From assembly GCA_046349595.1 (NCBI GenBank), contig JAXMCA010000001.1, forward strand, positions 2,294,001 to 2,358,000: a stretch of DNA of 64,000 nt. Reading direction: 5' to 3'. The position numbers and the translations under genes were made by a program. Source of the DNA: JACRLW01 sp046349595. GTDB lineage: Bacteria > Planctomycetota > UBA1135 > UBA2386. Of the stretch, positions 28,884 to 38,774 are shown in pieces (within the stretch, counting starts at the first letter, position 1; each line of letters starts with the position of its first letter). The notes under the pieces are model-generated. The model was not told where the DNA came from. It was given only the letters and a program-made list of their open reading frames with translations, and did not search any database.

Positions 28884-30782
28884 CTACGGCTTGCGCGGCA
28901 ACACGACGAGAACACCCTCACGCCCGGCAGGAACGTCCGGGACCCTCGTCGTGGCGAACACCCGGCCGGCGGCGCGATCGCTCTCGCTCGCGTAGGGGTA
29001 GAAGCTGAGCGTGTACGAGCCGCGCGACAGTCCGGTGGCGCGGAAGCTGCCGTCGGTGGCGCACTGCACATCGGTCGCGCGGTTGCCCTGATCGAGGGGA
29101 TCGACGCTGACGTAGCAGGTCGGCAGCGCGCCGCCGTCGTCGACCTGGATGCGGCCGCTGATGCTCAGGCCGCGCACCACGTGCAGCTCGACCTCCGTCG
29201 GAACGATGTTGCCCTCGATGCGGATCGGCACCGCTTGCTCCGGCCGCCCGAGATCCCCGATCACCATCGCCTCGTAGCTGCCCGGCGCGAGGTCGGCAAT
29301 GGCGAAGCGACCGTCGCAGTCGCTGGTGGTGCGGCGCAGCGCGACGTAGCCGTCGATGAAGACGTACGCATCGACCCCGGCGGCACCCGGCGGGCGGCGA
29401 CCGTCGGCGCTGCCGTGCAGTTCGACCGATCGACCGCCGCAGGGTGCACCGTCCTCGTCGACCACGCGACCCGACAGCACGACCCCGCGTTCGAGCACCA
29501 CGTCGCCGAGGTCGACCGACGGCAGCGTGCGCGCCTCGGACGGGAAGTCGATCTGCCGCACACCGAAGCCGTCGGCGTGCACCAGGAGCACATGGTCGAG
29601 ATCGCCGCACAGATCCTCGAGGACGAAGCTGCCGTCCGGGCCGCTGCGCCCCGCGATCCAGTCGAGGCGCTGCGGCTGCCCGGTCTCGATGCGGTAGGCG
29701 GCCGCCGCCACATAGGCCCCCTCGACCGCGCGACCTGCCGCGAGCACGCGCCCCACCGCTCGTCGCGCACGATGCAGGTGGAACACCAGGTCCGCGCGCA
29801 AGGTGCCGCCGTCGCGGACCAGCAGATCCTCCGCCGCGTAGCCGCGCGCCGTGGCGCGCAACTGCACCCGCCGCGTGCCGAACCCGCGGAAGTCGAAGGA
29901 GCCATCGACGGCGCTGCGCACGCAGGAGCGCGCGTCGCGGTCGGCACGGACCTCGGCACCGGCGATCGCCGCACCGCTGTCCGCGTCGACGACCCGGCCG
30001 TGCACGGTCTCGCCTGCGGCGAGAACCAGATCGCATCGCACGACCTCACCCGCGACGAGGCGCAGATCGGCGCCGTGCTGTGCGCAGCCGACCTCGGGCT
30101 CGAGGCTGAGCGTGACCTCGCCCGCCGCGAGCCGATCGATGCGGTATCGGCCCCGTGCATCGCTGTCGACCGTGGCGAGCACGGCACCACGACGGCCATC
30201 GGTGCGGCGCTCGCTCACCTCGATGCGCGTCGCCGCGACGGGCTCGCCGTCGCGCGCGACGACCCCCTCGATCCCCGCCGCGCGATCGAGTTGCAGCACC
30301 AGGTCCTCGCCCGCCCGGTGCGGACGGCTCAGCAGCGGGCCGAAGCCGTCGGCCTGGACCTCGACGCGATGCGGGACCGCCGGCGCGAGCGTCACCGCGA
30401 AGCGTCCCTCGGCGCCGGTGACCACGCGACCGACGACCTCGGGCTCCTGGATCGAGCCGCGGTCGAGCAGCGCGAAGCTGTCCCCACGCACGCGGCTGAC
30501 GACCACCGTCGCTCCGCGCAGCGGCGCGCCTTCGGCATCGATCACGGTGCCGCGCAACAGCGACGCCTCGGCGGCGACGTCCCCGATCCGCGGCGGTCGC
30601 GTCGTGATCGGATGGCGTGAGGGTTCGTCCTCGACGGGGACGGCGCGGGCCGCCGGGTCGTCCGTCGCTTGCGCCGAGCCGGAGCCGTCCCGTCCGGGTG
30701 GACCCGCCTCGACGCGCCGCAGCACCAGCACCGCCGCGAAGGCGACGCTGAGCAGCAGCGCGAGGAGCAGGAGACGGCGCAC
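28884..30782 (-). CDS. Membrane-anchored protein with repeated carboxypeptidase-regulatory-like domains (second copy)
   Basis: A 632-residue protein with an N-terminal membrane helix (RRLLLLALLLSVAFAAVLVL) followed by CarboxypepD_reg repeats, for example RGTVIDAEGAPLRGATVVVS, HGRVVDADSGAAIAGAEVRA and GRVVDEDGAPCGGRSVELHG. The start is taken as GTG at 30782, 29 bases after the korB stop on the same strand. Longer openings would read through korB. It is related in architecture to the convergent protein at 25999-28875, eight bases away. Function unknown. Confidence 0.75.
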   Translation of the reverse strand: MRRLLLLALLLSVAFAAVLVLRRVEAGPPGRDGSGSAQATDDPAARAVPVEDEPSRHPITTRPPRIGDVAAEASLLRGTVIDAEGAPLRGATVVVSRVRGDSFALLDRGSIQEPEVVGRVVTGAEGRFAVTLAPAVPHRVEVQADGFGPLLSRPHRAGEDLVLQLDRAAGIEGVVARDGEPVAATRIEVSERRTDGRRGAVLATVDSDARGRYRIDRLAAGEVTLSLEPEVGCAQHGADLRLVAGEVVRCDLVLAAGETVHGRVVDADSGAAIAGAEVRADRDARSCVRSAVDGSFDFRGFGTRRVQLRATARGYAAEDLLVRDGGTLRADLVFHLHRARRAVGRVLAAGRAVEGAYVAAAAYRIETGQPQRLDWIAGRSGPDGSFVLEDLCGDLDHVLLVHADGFGVRQIDFPSEARTLPSVDLGDVVLERGVVLSGRVVDEDGAPCGGRSVELHGSADGRRPPGAAGVDAYVFIDGYVALRRTTSDCDGRFAIADLAPGSYEAMVIGDLGRPEQAVPIRIEGNIVPTEVELHVVRGLSISGRIQVDDGGALPTCYVSVDPLDQGNRATDVQCATDGSFRATGLSRGSYTLSFYPYASESDRAAGRVFATTRVPDVPAGREGVLVVLPRKP

Positions 30783-30811
30783 GGACCGAAGACGCCGGTG
30801 CGTCGCCTCCG

Positions 30812-31810
30812 TCAGCCGACCGTCCAGGTCTCGTTGCCGAGCAGCAGATCCTGCAGCGACTCGGTCTTGCGCTCCCCGGCGACCGCGATCTGGTTGCGCA
30901 TGTCGGACTCGAAGGTCGGACGCTTGACCTCGCGGAACACGCCGATCGGGACCGGCAGGTCCTTCTCGGAGGCGTGAGCGAGCGCGGTCGCCTTCGCGGG
31001 GCTGGGAGAGTTCTCGTCCCACAGCGCCGCGGCGTCGGCCGAGGCCGCGATGCGCGGACGGAAGGACTCGTCGAAGTCGATGCCCTTCTCGCCATCCGCA
31101 CCGAAGCGCAGCGGCTGGCCGTGCTGCATCTCGATCACGCGGTCGTCACGCACGTCCTTCTCGGTGAAGCCGCGGTAGGCGCCGTCGTTGAAGATGTTGC
31201 AGTTCTGATAGATCTCGAGCAGGCCGGTGCCCTCGTGCGCACTGAGCCGCTTCACCATCGACACCAGATGCGGCGCGAAGATGTCGACCGAGCGTGCGAC
31301 GAAAGTCGCACCGGCACCGAGCGCGAGACCGATCGGCGAGAAGGGTTCGTCGACCGAACCCATCGGCGTCGACTTGGTCTTCTTGCCGCGCTCCGAGGTC
31401 GGCGAGAACTGCCCCTTGGTGAGGCCGTAGATCCGGTTGTTGAACAGCAGGATCTTCACGCCGACGTTGCGGCGCAGCACGTGGATCAGGTGATTGCCGC
31501 CGATCGACAGCGCGTCGCCGTCGCCGGTGATCACCCACACGTCGAGGTCGGGATTGGCGAGCTTCAGTCCCGTCGCCACCGCCGGCGCACGGCCGTGGAT
31601 GGTGTGGAAGCCGAAGGTCTCCATGTAGTACGGGAAGCGGCTGCTGCAGCCGATGCCCGACACGATGGCGACCTCGTGCGGCTTCTTGCCGAGCTCGGCG
31701 AAGGCCTGCTGGACCGCGTTGAGGATCGCGTAGTCGCCGCAACCGGGGCACCAGCGGACGTCCTGGTCGGACTTGTAGTCCTTCTTGGTGAGCGGGGCGT
31801 TGGTGGTCAC
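30812..31810 (-). CDS. korB: 2-oxoglutarate:ferredoxin oxidoreductase, beta subunit
   Basis: The TPP-binding subunit, 332 residues, of the enzyme that converts 2-oxoglutarate and CoA to succinyl-CoA with ferredoxin as electron acceptor. Landmarks are WCPGCGDYAILNAVQQAFAE, GIGCSSRFPYYM and the TPP/Mg motif GDGDALSIGGNH with NNRIYGLTKGQ. The GTG at 31810 overlaps the korA stop (GTGA), so the subunits are coupled. No ferredoxin gene is adjacent. The neighbouring aconitase supports a role in the TCA cycle. Confidence 0.93.
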   Translation of the reverse strand: MTTNAPLTKKDYKSDQDVRWCPGCGDYAILNAVQQAFAELGKKPHEVAIVSGIGCSSRFPYYMETFGFHTIHGRAPAVATGLKLANPDLDVWVITGDGDALSIGGNHLIHVLRRNVGVKILLFNNRIYGLTKGQFSPTSERGKKTKSTPMGSVDEPFSPIGLALGAGATFVARSVDIFAPHLVSMVKRLSAHEGTGLLEIYQNCNIFNDGAYRGFTEKDVRDDRVIEMQHGQPLRFGADGEKGIDFDESFRPRIAASADAAALWDENSPSPAKATALAHASEKDLPVPIGVFREVKRPTFESDMRNQIAVAGERKTESLQDLLLGNETWTVG

Positions 31811-33675
31811 TTCTTCACCTCCTTCACCGCGGCGAGCGCCTGTTCTTCGATCTCCGCACTGGTGAAGGGCAGTCCCTGCACCTTGGTGAACGGCCGCGCG
31901 TCGATCAGGAATCGCGCGCGGACCAGCATCGCGAGCTGACCCATGTTGAGTTCGGGGACGATCACGCGCTTGGCCGCGCGCAGCAGCTTCTCGAGGTTCT
32001 TCGGGAAGGGATTGACCCAGCGCAGGCATACCGCGCCGACCGAGTGACCGTGCTTCTGCAGACGCAAGGCCGCGGCGGTCACCGCACCGCTGGTGCCGCC
32101 CCAGCACAGGAGCAGCACGTCGGGATTGGGTGCGCCGACGATCTCGGCATCGGCGATGTCGTTGGCGACCCGTGCCACCTTCTCGGCGCGCGTGTCCACC
32201 ATGTGCTGGTGGTTCTGCGGGTCGTAGCTGATGTTGCCCGAGCCGTCCTCCTTCTCGATGCCGCCGATGCGGTGCGTGAGCCCCGGCGTGCCGGGCTTCG
32301 CCCACACGCGCGCCAGCGTCTGTGGATCGCGCTCGTAGGGACGGAACTTGGTGCCGGGTGCAGCCGGCGGCGCGAACTTCACCGGGATCTCCGGCAGGCT
32401 GTCGGCCTCGGGCACGCGCCAGGGCTCCGCGCCGTTGGCCACGTAGCCGTCGGAGAGCAGGATCACCGGGACCATGTAGCGCAGCGCGATGCGCACCGCG
32501 TCGAAGGCGGCGCCGAAGGCATCGGCCGGCGTGCGCGCGGCGACGATCGGCACCGGGCATTCGCCGTTGCGTCCGAACATCGCCTGCAGGAGATCGGCCT
32601 GCTCGGTCTTGGTCGGCATGCCGGTGCTCGGACCGGCCCGCTGCACGTTGACCACCACCAGCGGGAGTTCGGTCATCACCGCGAGGCCGATCGCCTCGGA
32701 CTTCAGCGCGAGACCCGGACCGCTGGTCGACGTGATGCCGAGCTGGCCGCCGTACGACGCGCCGATCGCCGCGCACACCGCCGCGATCTCGTCCTCCGCC
32801 TGGAAGGTCGTGATGCCGTGGTGCTTGTAGGTGCTGAGCTGGTGCAGGATGTCGGAGGCCGGCGTGATCGGGTAGCTGCCGAGCATGATGCGCAGCCCCG
32901 ACTTCTTGCTCGCCGCGACGAGGCCGAGGCACAGCGCCTGGTTGCCCATCACGTTGCGGTAGGTGCCCGGCTTCATGAAGGTCGCCGGAGCGACCTTGTA
33001 GGCCGACTGGAACAACCCGCTGACGTCGGCGAAGGTGTAGCCCGCCTCGAGCACCTTCACGTTGGCTTCGGCGATCTCGGCCTTGCTCGCGAACTTGCTG
33101 CGCAGGAAATGGATCGTCGGCTGCAGATCGCGGTGGAACAGCCACGACACGATGCCGAGTGCGTACATGTTCTTGCAGCGGTCCTTGCTGCGCGTGTCGA
33201 GCGTGGTCTCGGCCAGCGCCTCGCGCGTGAGGCGCTGCAGCTCGAGAGCGATCACGCGGTAGCCGTCCAGGCTGCCGTCCTCGAGCGGGTTCTTGTCGTA
33301 CTTCGCCTTCTTCAGGTCGACCGCGCCGAAGCTGGTCGTGTCGACGATCAGCACGCCGTCGCGCCGCAGCGCCTTGATGTGCACCTTGAGCGCCGCCGGG
33401 TTCATCGCCACCAGCACGTCGGGCGAGTCCCCGGGGGTGTGGATGTCGAAGTTCGAGAAGCGCAGCTGGAAGGCCGACACGCCCGGCAGCGTGCCGGCAG
33501 GGGCGCGGATCTCGGCCGGGAAGTCCGGGAAGGTGGCGAGGTCGTTGCCCATCAGCGCGGTGGTGCGCGTGAGCTGGTCGCCCGTGAGCTGCATTCCGTC
33601 GCCGGAGTCCCCGGCGAACCGGACGACGATCTGGTCGACTTCCTGGAGGTGCTTCTGGGAGGCGGTCTCGGTCAT
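31807..33675 (-). CDS. korA: 2-oxoglutarate:ferredoxin oxidoreductase, alpha subunit (gamma-alpha fusion)
   Basis: A 622-residue subunit in the fused form: a gamma domain (QIVVRFAGDSGDGMQLTGDQ, about residues 10-190) followed by the alpha/pyrimidine-binding domain (GSYPITPASDILHQLS, FQAEDEIAAVCAAIGASYGG, STSGPGLALKSEAIGLAV). The C-terminal domain reads VLLLCWGGTSGAVTAAALRL. The ATG at 33675 is used. The frame is open another 72 codons upstream, but that part is proline/arginine-rich and not conserved-looking. Confidence 0.93.
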   Translation of the reverse strand: MTETASQKHLQEVDQIVVRFAGDSGDGMQLTGDQLTRTTALMGNDLATFPDFPAEIRAPAGTLPGVSAFQLRFSNFDIHTPGDSPDVLVAMNPAALKVHIKALRRDGVLIVDTTSFGAVDLKKAKYDKNPLEDGSLDGYRVIALELQRLTREALAETTLDTRSKDRCKNMYALGIVSWLFHRDLQPTIHFLRSKFASKAEIAEANVKVLEAGYTFADVSGLFQSAYKVAPATFMKPGTYRNVMGNQALCLGLVAASKKSGLRIMLGSYPITPASDILHQLSTYKHHGITTFQAEDEIAAVCAAIGASYGGQLGITSTSGPGLALKSEAIGLAVMTELPLVVVNVQRAGPSTGMPTKTEQADLLQAMFGRNGECPVPIVAARTPADAFGAAFDAVRIALRYMVPVILLSDGYVANGAEPWRVPEADSLPEIPVKFAPPAAPGTKFRPYERDPQTLARVWAKPGTPGLTHRIGGIEKEDGSGNISYDPQNHQHMVDTRAEKVARVANDIADAEIVGAPNPDVLLLCWGGTSGAVTAAALRLQKHGHSVGAVCLRWVNPFPKNLEKLLRAAKRVIVPELNMGQLAMLVRARFLIDARPFTKVQGLPFTSAEIEEQALAAVKEVKK

Positions 33676-33948
33676 GGAGGGAGTGATGGCCCCGCACCGT
33701 ACTGCAGGGGGAGGGGGCCGAGGAGCATAGCCACGGCCCCGGGGATCATCGAGCCAGTGCCCCACTCGGGGGCCAGCGCCGAGGCGTAGACTCGGCTCGA
33801 CAGCAAGACAACTGGATCCGCGGGCGCCCTCGCGGGAGCCCGGGCCAGCTGAACCCATCCGTGTCGACGTGTCCCTTGTCGTGGCGCCCATCTCCCCTGG
33901 CGCGGCGAATGGTCCACCGGCTTGACAACTCTCGTCGAGTTCCGGTCA
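33676..33948. other. Intergenic region between korA and the sigma-factor gene
   Basis: A divergent intergenic region of about 270 bases in which no gene is evident. Base composition drops toward its right end, where the accessory patch begins. It should hold promoters for both flanking genes. Only one candidate (33922-33950) is visible to me. Confidence 0.4.
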
Positions 33949-33950
33949 AT
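33922..33950 (+). promoter_or_regulatory. Possible sigma-70-type promoter
   Basis: A perfect TTGACA (33922-33927) is followed after 17 bases by GTCAAT (33945-33950), which matches only three of six -10 positions. If real, transcription would start near 33957 and the sigma gene would have to start downstream of its first ATG, for example at GTG 34060. This is tentative. Confidence 0.25.
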
Positions 33951-34644
33951 GAACTTCGGGTTTGGATCGTTCGTACCGAGCTTCGAATCCCGTGCGAGAG
34001 GAGGACGCGGTGGACAGAGAGAGAGAGAGACGAGCGTCCCCGGGAAAGCGCAGGACGAGGTGTCGTTTGGTGTCGATCGCTCTACCAGGGATTCCTTCTG
34101 GCTTGAGCTGCGTGCGGGATTCATCCGTATCGCGCGCCGAATGACCAGGTCATTCGATGCGGAGGATGTCGCCCAAGCGTCGATCCTCCGATTCCTTCTG
34201 CGTAGCGGCGCATTTCAGGATCCGAAGTTGTCACCGGCGTACGCGCGTCAAGTCGTGAGAAGTGTGATCGTCGACTGCGTCCGCGCTGCACGCAGGTTTC
34301 CGCGCGAGGAGTTCCCCCTCGAAGCGCTGGCGGCACGCCGGGCCGACGAAGCCGATCCGCGAAGATCCAATTGCGGAGTCCGCTTGGACCTTCTCGAGCA
34401 CCGTCTCCGGGCGTCAGATCGGAGGTTCCTCGAGACGGTCCGCCGTGCATCCTCCGTCCGTGAGGCTGCGCGCGACCTTGCGATTCAACCACAGCAACTG
34501 CGTCGCCGGATCCGCGCGATCGCGTGCAGAATCCAGTCACTGCTGCAAGGTGCACATCTGCGAAACCAGACGATTCCGCCTCCTCTCAGTACCCGTCAGT
34601 CGTCTCTTCCTACAGACGTGGTGGCAACCAACCCGTTTCCCTAG
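33949..34644 (+). CDS. ECF-like RNA polymerase sigma factor
   Basis: Up to 231 residues. Region 2 is recognisable as FWLELRAGFIRIARRMTRSF with DAEDVAQASILRFLL, and region 4 as LRASDRRFLETVRRASSVRE with AARDLAIQPQQLRRRIRAI, a helix-turn-helix. This is the domain plan of ECF or ECF-like sigma factors that direct RNA polymerase to a small regulon. The start is uncertain: ATG 33949, TTG 33922 or GTG 34060. The last gives a compact 194-residue protein starting just before region 2. No anti-sigma factor is obvious, but the next gene encodes a membrane-anchored protein. Confidence 0.75.
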   Translation: MNFGFGSFVPSFESRARGGRGGQRERETSVPGKAQDEVSFGVDRSTRDSFWLELRAGFIRIARRMTRSFDAEDVAQASILRFLLRSGAFQDPKLSPAYARQVVRSVIVDCVRAARRFPREEFPLEALAARRADEADPRRSNCGVRLDLLEHRLRASDRRFLETVRRASSVREAARDLAIQPQQLRRRIRAIACRIQSLLQGAHLRNQTIPPPLSTRQSSLPTDVVATNPFP

Positions 34645-34776
34645 CCCGTCGGCCATGCGTCCATTGATCGCCGTGGGTCCGTTTCCAGAGTGCTTGGCGC
34701 CGATTTTCCATCGGCGGCCTCCCGAGCCACGCCCAGCGGCAACGCTGGCAGGGTGACGTCAGGTAGGCCCGAAATC

Positions 34777-35655
34777 ATGAATCGACCTTCCCAAGCCTTG
34801 CTCTGTTGCACCGCGCTTATTCTCACAGCTGCTGTAGCACTTCTTGTCGAGATCGTCAGTCCGGCAACTCGCAACTCCCCGGAGCCAGTGTCGTGGCCAC
34901 ATCCACACGCCGAGGGAACTCATGACGCCCTGGCCCCAGTGTCCGAGTTGAATGACACTCCGAACATCCGCCGAACTGACACTTCACTTCCTCTCGCGTC
35001 TTCGGCTTCGTCCACCGAGTCCGTCGCAGCCGAACCCGCTGCAAACGAGCACGAGCGGGTCGAAGAAGCCGCGAATTCGGAAGATCCTGGTCGGGAAGCC
35101 CTCTTGTGGATACGCGAGAATTGGCCCAGCGATCGCTTCGTTACATGGGTTTTGGACCATCATCCGATGGCAGATTACCCGCCGGGCTACGCTCTCACCG
35201 CCGACGATGCGCGCTTCGCCCATGAGTGCGCAACACATGTTCTCGCCAGGAACTACGTCAACTACTTGCACGATTTCGATGCGATCGATCGGCGCATTCA
35301 GGAAACGGCCGCAAATGCCGATCTTTCTCCACTGAAGAGGAGCACCAAAATCGAATCGCTCCGCGAACGCCGAGCGTCCTATGTCGCCCTCTTCTCCTCG
35401 CTCCAGAACCTGCAGTCGGCCATCGAATCTGGCGACGTTACCGTCAAGCTCACGCATAGCCCCTTGGCGTCGGGAGCATTCGCGAGCAGTGTCGGAGGTG
35501 GTGCAACCAGCTTCTGGCTCGACCGCAGGCACGAACGCGCTTCATATTCCTGGCAAACTGGCGCCTGGCAGGTGACCGTAGGGGTTCCTTTCACCTTCTG
35601 GACTGAGCGAGATCGCGCTCGAGTTCTCGCCTCCCGCACCGAGTCACCTCGCTAG
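34777..35655 (+). CDS. Membrane-anchored protein of unknown function
   Basis: A 292-residue protein with one N-terminal hydrophobic helix (LLCCTALILTAAVALLVEIV), then a Ser/Ala/Glu-rich linker to about residue 100 and a folded-looking domain (ALLWIRENWPSDRFVTWVLD, then helices rich in Arg and Glu). I do not recognise the family. It starts 132 bases after the sigma gene on the same strand and shares its lower GC. It could be a regulatory partner of the sigma factor or a target. No anti-sigma zinc-finger motif (HxxxCxxC) is visible. Confidence 0.6.
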   Translation: MNRPSQALLCCTALILTAAVALLVEIVSPATRNSPEPVSWPHPHAEGTHDALAPVSELNDTPNIRRTDTSLPLASSASSTESVAAEPAANEHERVEEAANSEDPGREALLWIRENWPSDRFVTWVLDHHPMADYPPGYALTADDARFAHECATHVLARNYVNYLHDFDAIDRRIQETAANADLSPLKRSTKIESLRERRASYVALFSSLQNLQSAIESGDVTVKLTHSPLASGAFASSVGGGATSFWLDRRHERASYSWQTGAWQVTVGVPFTFWTERDRARVLASRTESPR

Positions 35656-35874
35656 AGCCATGCCAACCGACAACGGACTCCATCGCGAGCGCGACGGTAT
35701 CGGGCAATGCCGCAGGAGCGTTCCGCAGAGCAATTTGGGGCATGCATTGAGCTCCCGCTCGAATGCTTCATATCGCTCCCAATGCATGCGCAATTCCAGC
35801 GTTGTCAGCCTGATGCCTCTCCCACGGAGCCAAGCTCTCCAAGCAAAACCGCCGCAGACAAAGGAAAATGAGTC
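35656..35874. other. Intergenic region in the low-GC patch
   Basis: About 220 bases without a supported gene. AAAGGA lies just before the ATG at 35875 and probably serves as the ribosome binding site. Nothing else was identified. Confidence 0.4.
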
Positions 35875-36468
35875 ATGAAAACGGCCTTGTCCGTAAGCTC
35901 TGTCCTTGCTGTCATGATGGTCGCGCCGCGTGTCGGCGACATGCGGAGAATCGAATCGAGCCAGCCTGCCCTTGAGTGCTCGTGCCGTGTGGTGCCTTGG
36001 CAGGATGGCTACTACAGCAACGGAATATGGATCACCCTCACGCAAGCAGCGATCGATGCCGAAGTACTCATTGATGGAAATGTCTATGAAGAGCCCGCTC
36101 ACGGGACACGTTGCGACGGGAGCTGTAACACCACTGGGTATGGATGCACCGCCGAAATCGGCTTTGCCATATGCGGCGCCTGGGGACTTCCGGGTCACAA
36201 GATCTGTATCCCTCTCACGCTACCGCCGGGATCGGGTTGCACGAACTCAGAGTCATGCGCGGGTAACTATCAATGCTGCTACACCGCCGGGTCCGCAAGC
36301 GACTGTTGGGAGTACAGTCAAACCCAAGAGATCGGATGCGATGGCCACAGTCAGGCGGTGACCTTTCAGCTCGGCGAGCAGTTCACAGAGAACTGTTCTT
36401 CCCTCGCACTCGCGACATGTCGAGGCGCTTTTGACTGCAGTCACTGCGCTCCCCCGCCGGGAGACTAG
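35875..36468 (+). CDS. Small cysteine-rich exported protein of unknown function
   Basis: A 197-residue protein with a weak signal peptide (ALSVSSVLAVMMVAP) and 17 cysteines in the mature part, in pairs and clusters such as ECSCR, RCDGSCN, NYQCCYT and DCSHC. The spacing suggests many disulfides, or less likely metal binding. There is no family I recognise. It is encoded in the lower-GC patch with the sigma factor and the membrane-anchored protein, so it may be regulated by them (inference). Confidence 0.6.
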   Translation: MKTALSVSSVLAVMMVAPRVGDMRRIESSQPALECSCRVVPWQDGYYSNGIWITLTQAAIDAEVLIDGNVYEEPAHGTRCDGSCNTTGYGCTAEIGFAICGAWGLPGHKICIPLTLPPGSGCTNSESCAGNYQCCYTAGSASDCWEYSQTQEIGCDGHSQAVTFQLGEQFTENCSSLALATCRGAFDCSHCAPPPGD

Positions 36469-36769
36469 CCAGGATCTCCCGCCCAGAGCAGTTCTCTGAC
36501 AGCCCAGTGCACCCGTAGGTGCTCTTGCGAAGCGCCCATTTCGCGAGGAACCAAGACGTCAGGTGGCGACAAAGCCAATGCGCTGGCTTCTCCAGAACTC
36601 CGTGCGGGCGGCGCGCGCATGGAATCGTCGCGCGAAGCGAGGATTCGGGACACCGAAGAACCTCAACAAACGAAACGGCCCGGGCCTTGAATGTCAGCGC
36701 GACGGGGCGACGCAGCATCCTTCGAGTCGCGATCCGGAGGGAAACTGGATCCACCCCACGCAGAAGCAC
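36469..36769. other. Intergenic region between the low-GC patch and the RhlE gene
   Basis: About 300 bases between convergent genes. Short open frames here look random and none has a convincing product. A terminator-like hairpin closes its right end. Confidence 0.45.
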
Positions 36770-36788
36770 AACCGCACGCAAGTGCGGT

Positions 36789-36789
<1 letters not shown>
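36770..36789 (-). terminator. Hairpin at the 3-prime end of the RhlE-type helicase gene
   Basis: AACCGCAC (36770-36777) pairs perfectly with GTGCGGTT (36782-36789) around a 4-base loop. On the minus strand it follows the helicase coding end immediately and is trailed by GTGCTTCTG, which is only weakly T-rich. This is an 8-bp stem. Confidence 0.55.
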
Positions 36790-38048
<1,259 letters not shown>

Positions 38049-38360
38049 GCAGGAACCCGCGAGGAGGCGGGCAGGGGAACGCGGCGCCGAAGCGGGGCCG
38101 GGCTCGGGGAAGGGTCTCGGTCGGTCGCAGCGAGGGGCGTGAACGACACACCCCCTCGGCCGAGGGACCTCCGTGAGTCGGCGCCGACGTCATCCGGCCG
38201 TTTCGGCCGTTCCACGCGACGGGAAGCTGCAACGATTCCGGTGGAGCGCGCAGGCGCCCACCCTTGGCCACGAAGCTGAAGGCCGAGCAGGATAGCTCGG
38301 CGGCGCACCAGGACAAGGGCCCGTCGAAGCGCGGATCGCGTCCCGCTTAGGCTGATCCCC
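38049..38360. other. Divergent intergenic region upstream of the RhlE gene and the DUF1801 gene
   Basis: A gap of 312 bases with no supported gene. It probably contains both promoters and a long helicase leader, as is common for cold-shock helicases, but I see no motif I can stand behind. Confidence 0.4.
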
Positions 38361-38756
38361 ATGCAAGCCGCCATCCTCGCCTACAACGCCGCACAGGATC
38401 CGACCCACGAGGCGATCTGCAGCAAGCTCGCCGAGGTGATCGATCAGGCTCTCAGCGATGCCGAGAGCAAGGTCTGGCACGGCGCGCCGGTGTGGTTCCT
38501 GGGTGGCAATCCGATCGTCGGCTACTGGGTGCGCAAGCAGTCGGTGCAGCTCCTGTTCTGGAGCGGAAAGTCCTTCGACGAAGCCGACCTGCAGCCGGAG
38601 GGCAAGTTCAAGGCGGCCGAGAAGCACTACACCGGAGCCGAGGAGATCAAGACGACGCACCTGAAGCGCTGGCTGAAGAAGGCGCGCAGCATCCAGTGGG
38701 ACTACAAGAACCTGGCGAAGCGGCGCGGCCAGCTCGAGAAGCTCGGCGACTGGTAG
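38361..38756 (+). CDS. DUF1801 domain-containing protein
   Basis: A 131-residue single-domain protein matching DUF1801 (YdhG/YjbR-like fold): KVWHGAPVWFLGGNPIVGYW, VQLLFWSGKSFDE, EEIKTTHLKRWLKKAR. No enzymatic activity is established for the family. It is convergent with the Lon-like gene, 18 bases apart, and likely a single-gene unit. Confidence 0.82.
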   Translation: MQAAILAYNAAQDPTHEAICSKLAEVIDQALSDAESKVWHGAPVWFLGGNPIVGYWVRKQSVQLLFWSGKSFDEADLQPEGKFKAAEKHYTGAEEIKTTHLKRWLKKARSIQWDYKNLAKRRGQLEKLGDW

Positions 38757-38774
38757 CGCGCGGTGCGGCGCGGA

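Noticed and set aside
34021..34031. GA-repeat tract (gagagagaga) near the start of the sigma-factor frame
   Set aside because: The run of about ten bases could be a slippage site, but it is short and could equally be chance. The frame before it is not conserved-looking anyway.
35644..36198. Minus-strand frame of 184 codons inside the low-GC patch
   Set aside because: It overlaps the Cys-rich gene on the other strand and has no signal, domain or ribosome site. The plus-strand frame has a signal peptide and patterned cysteines.
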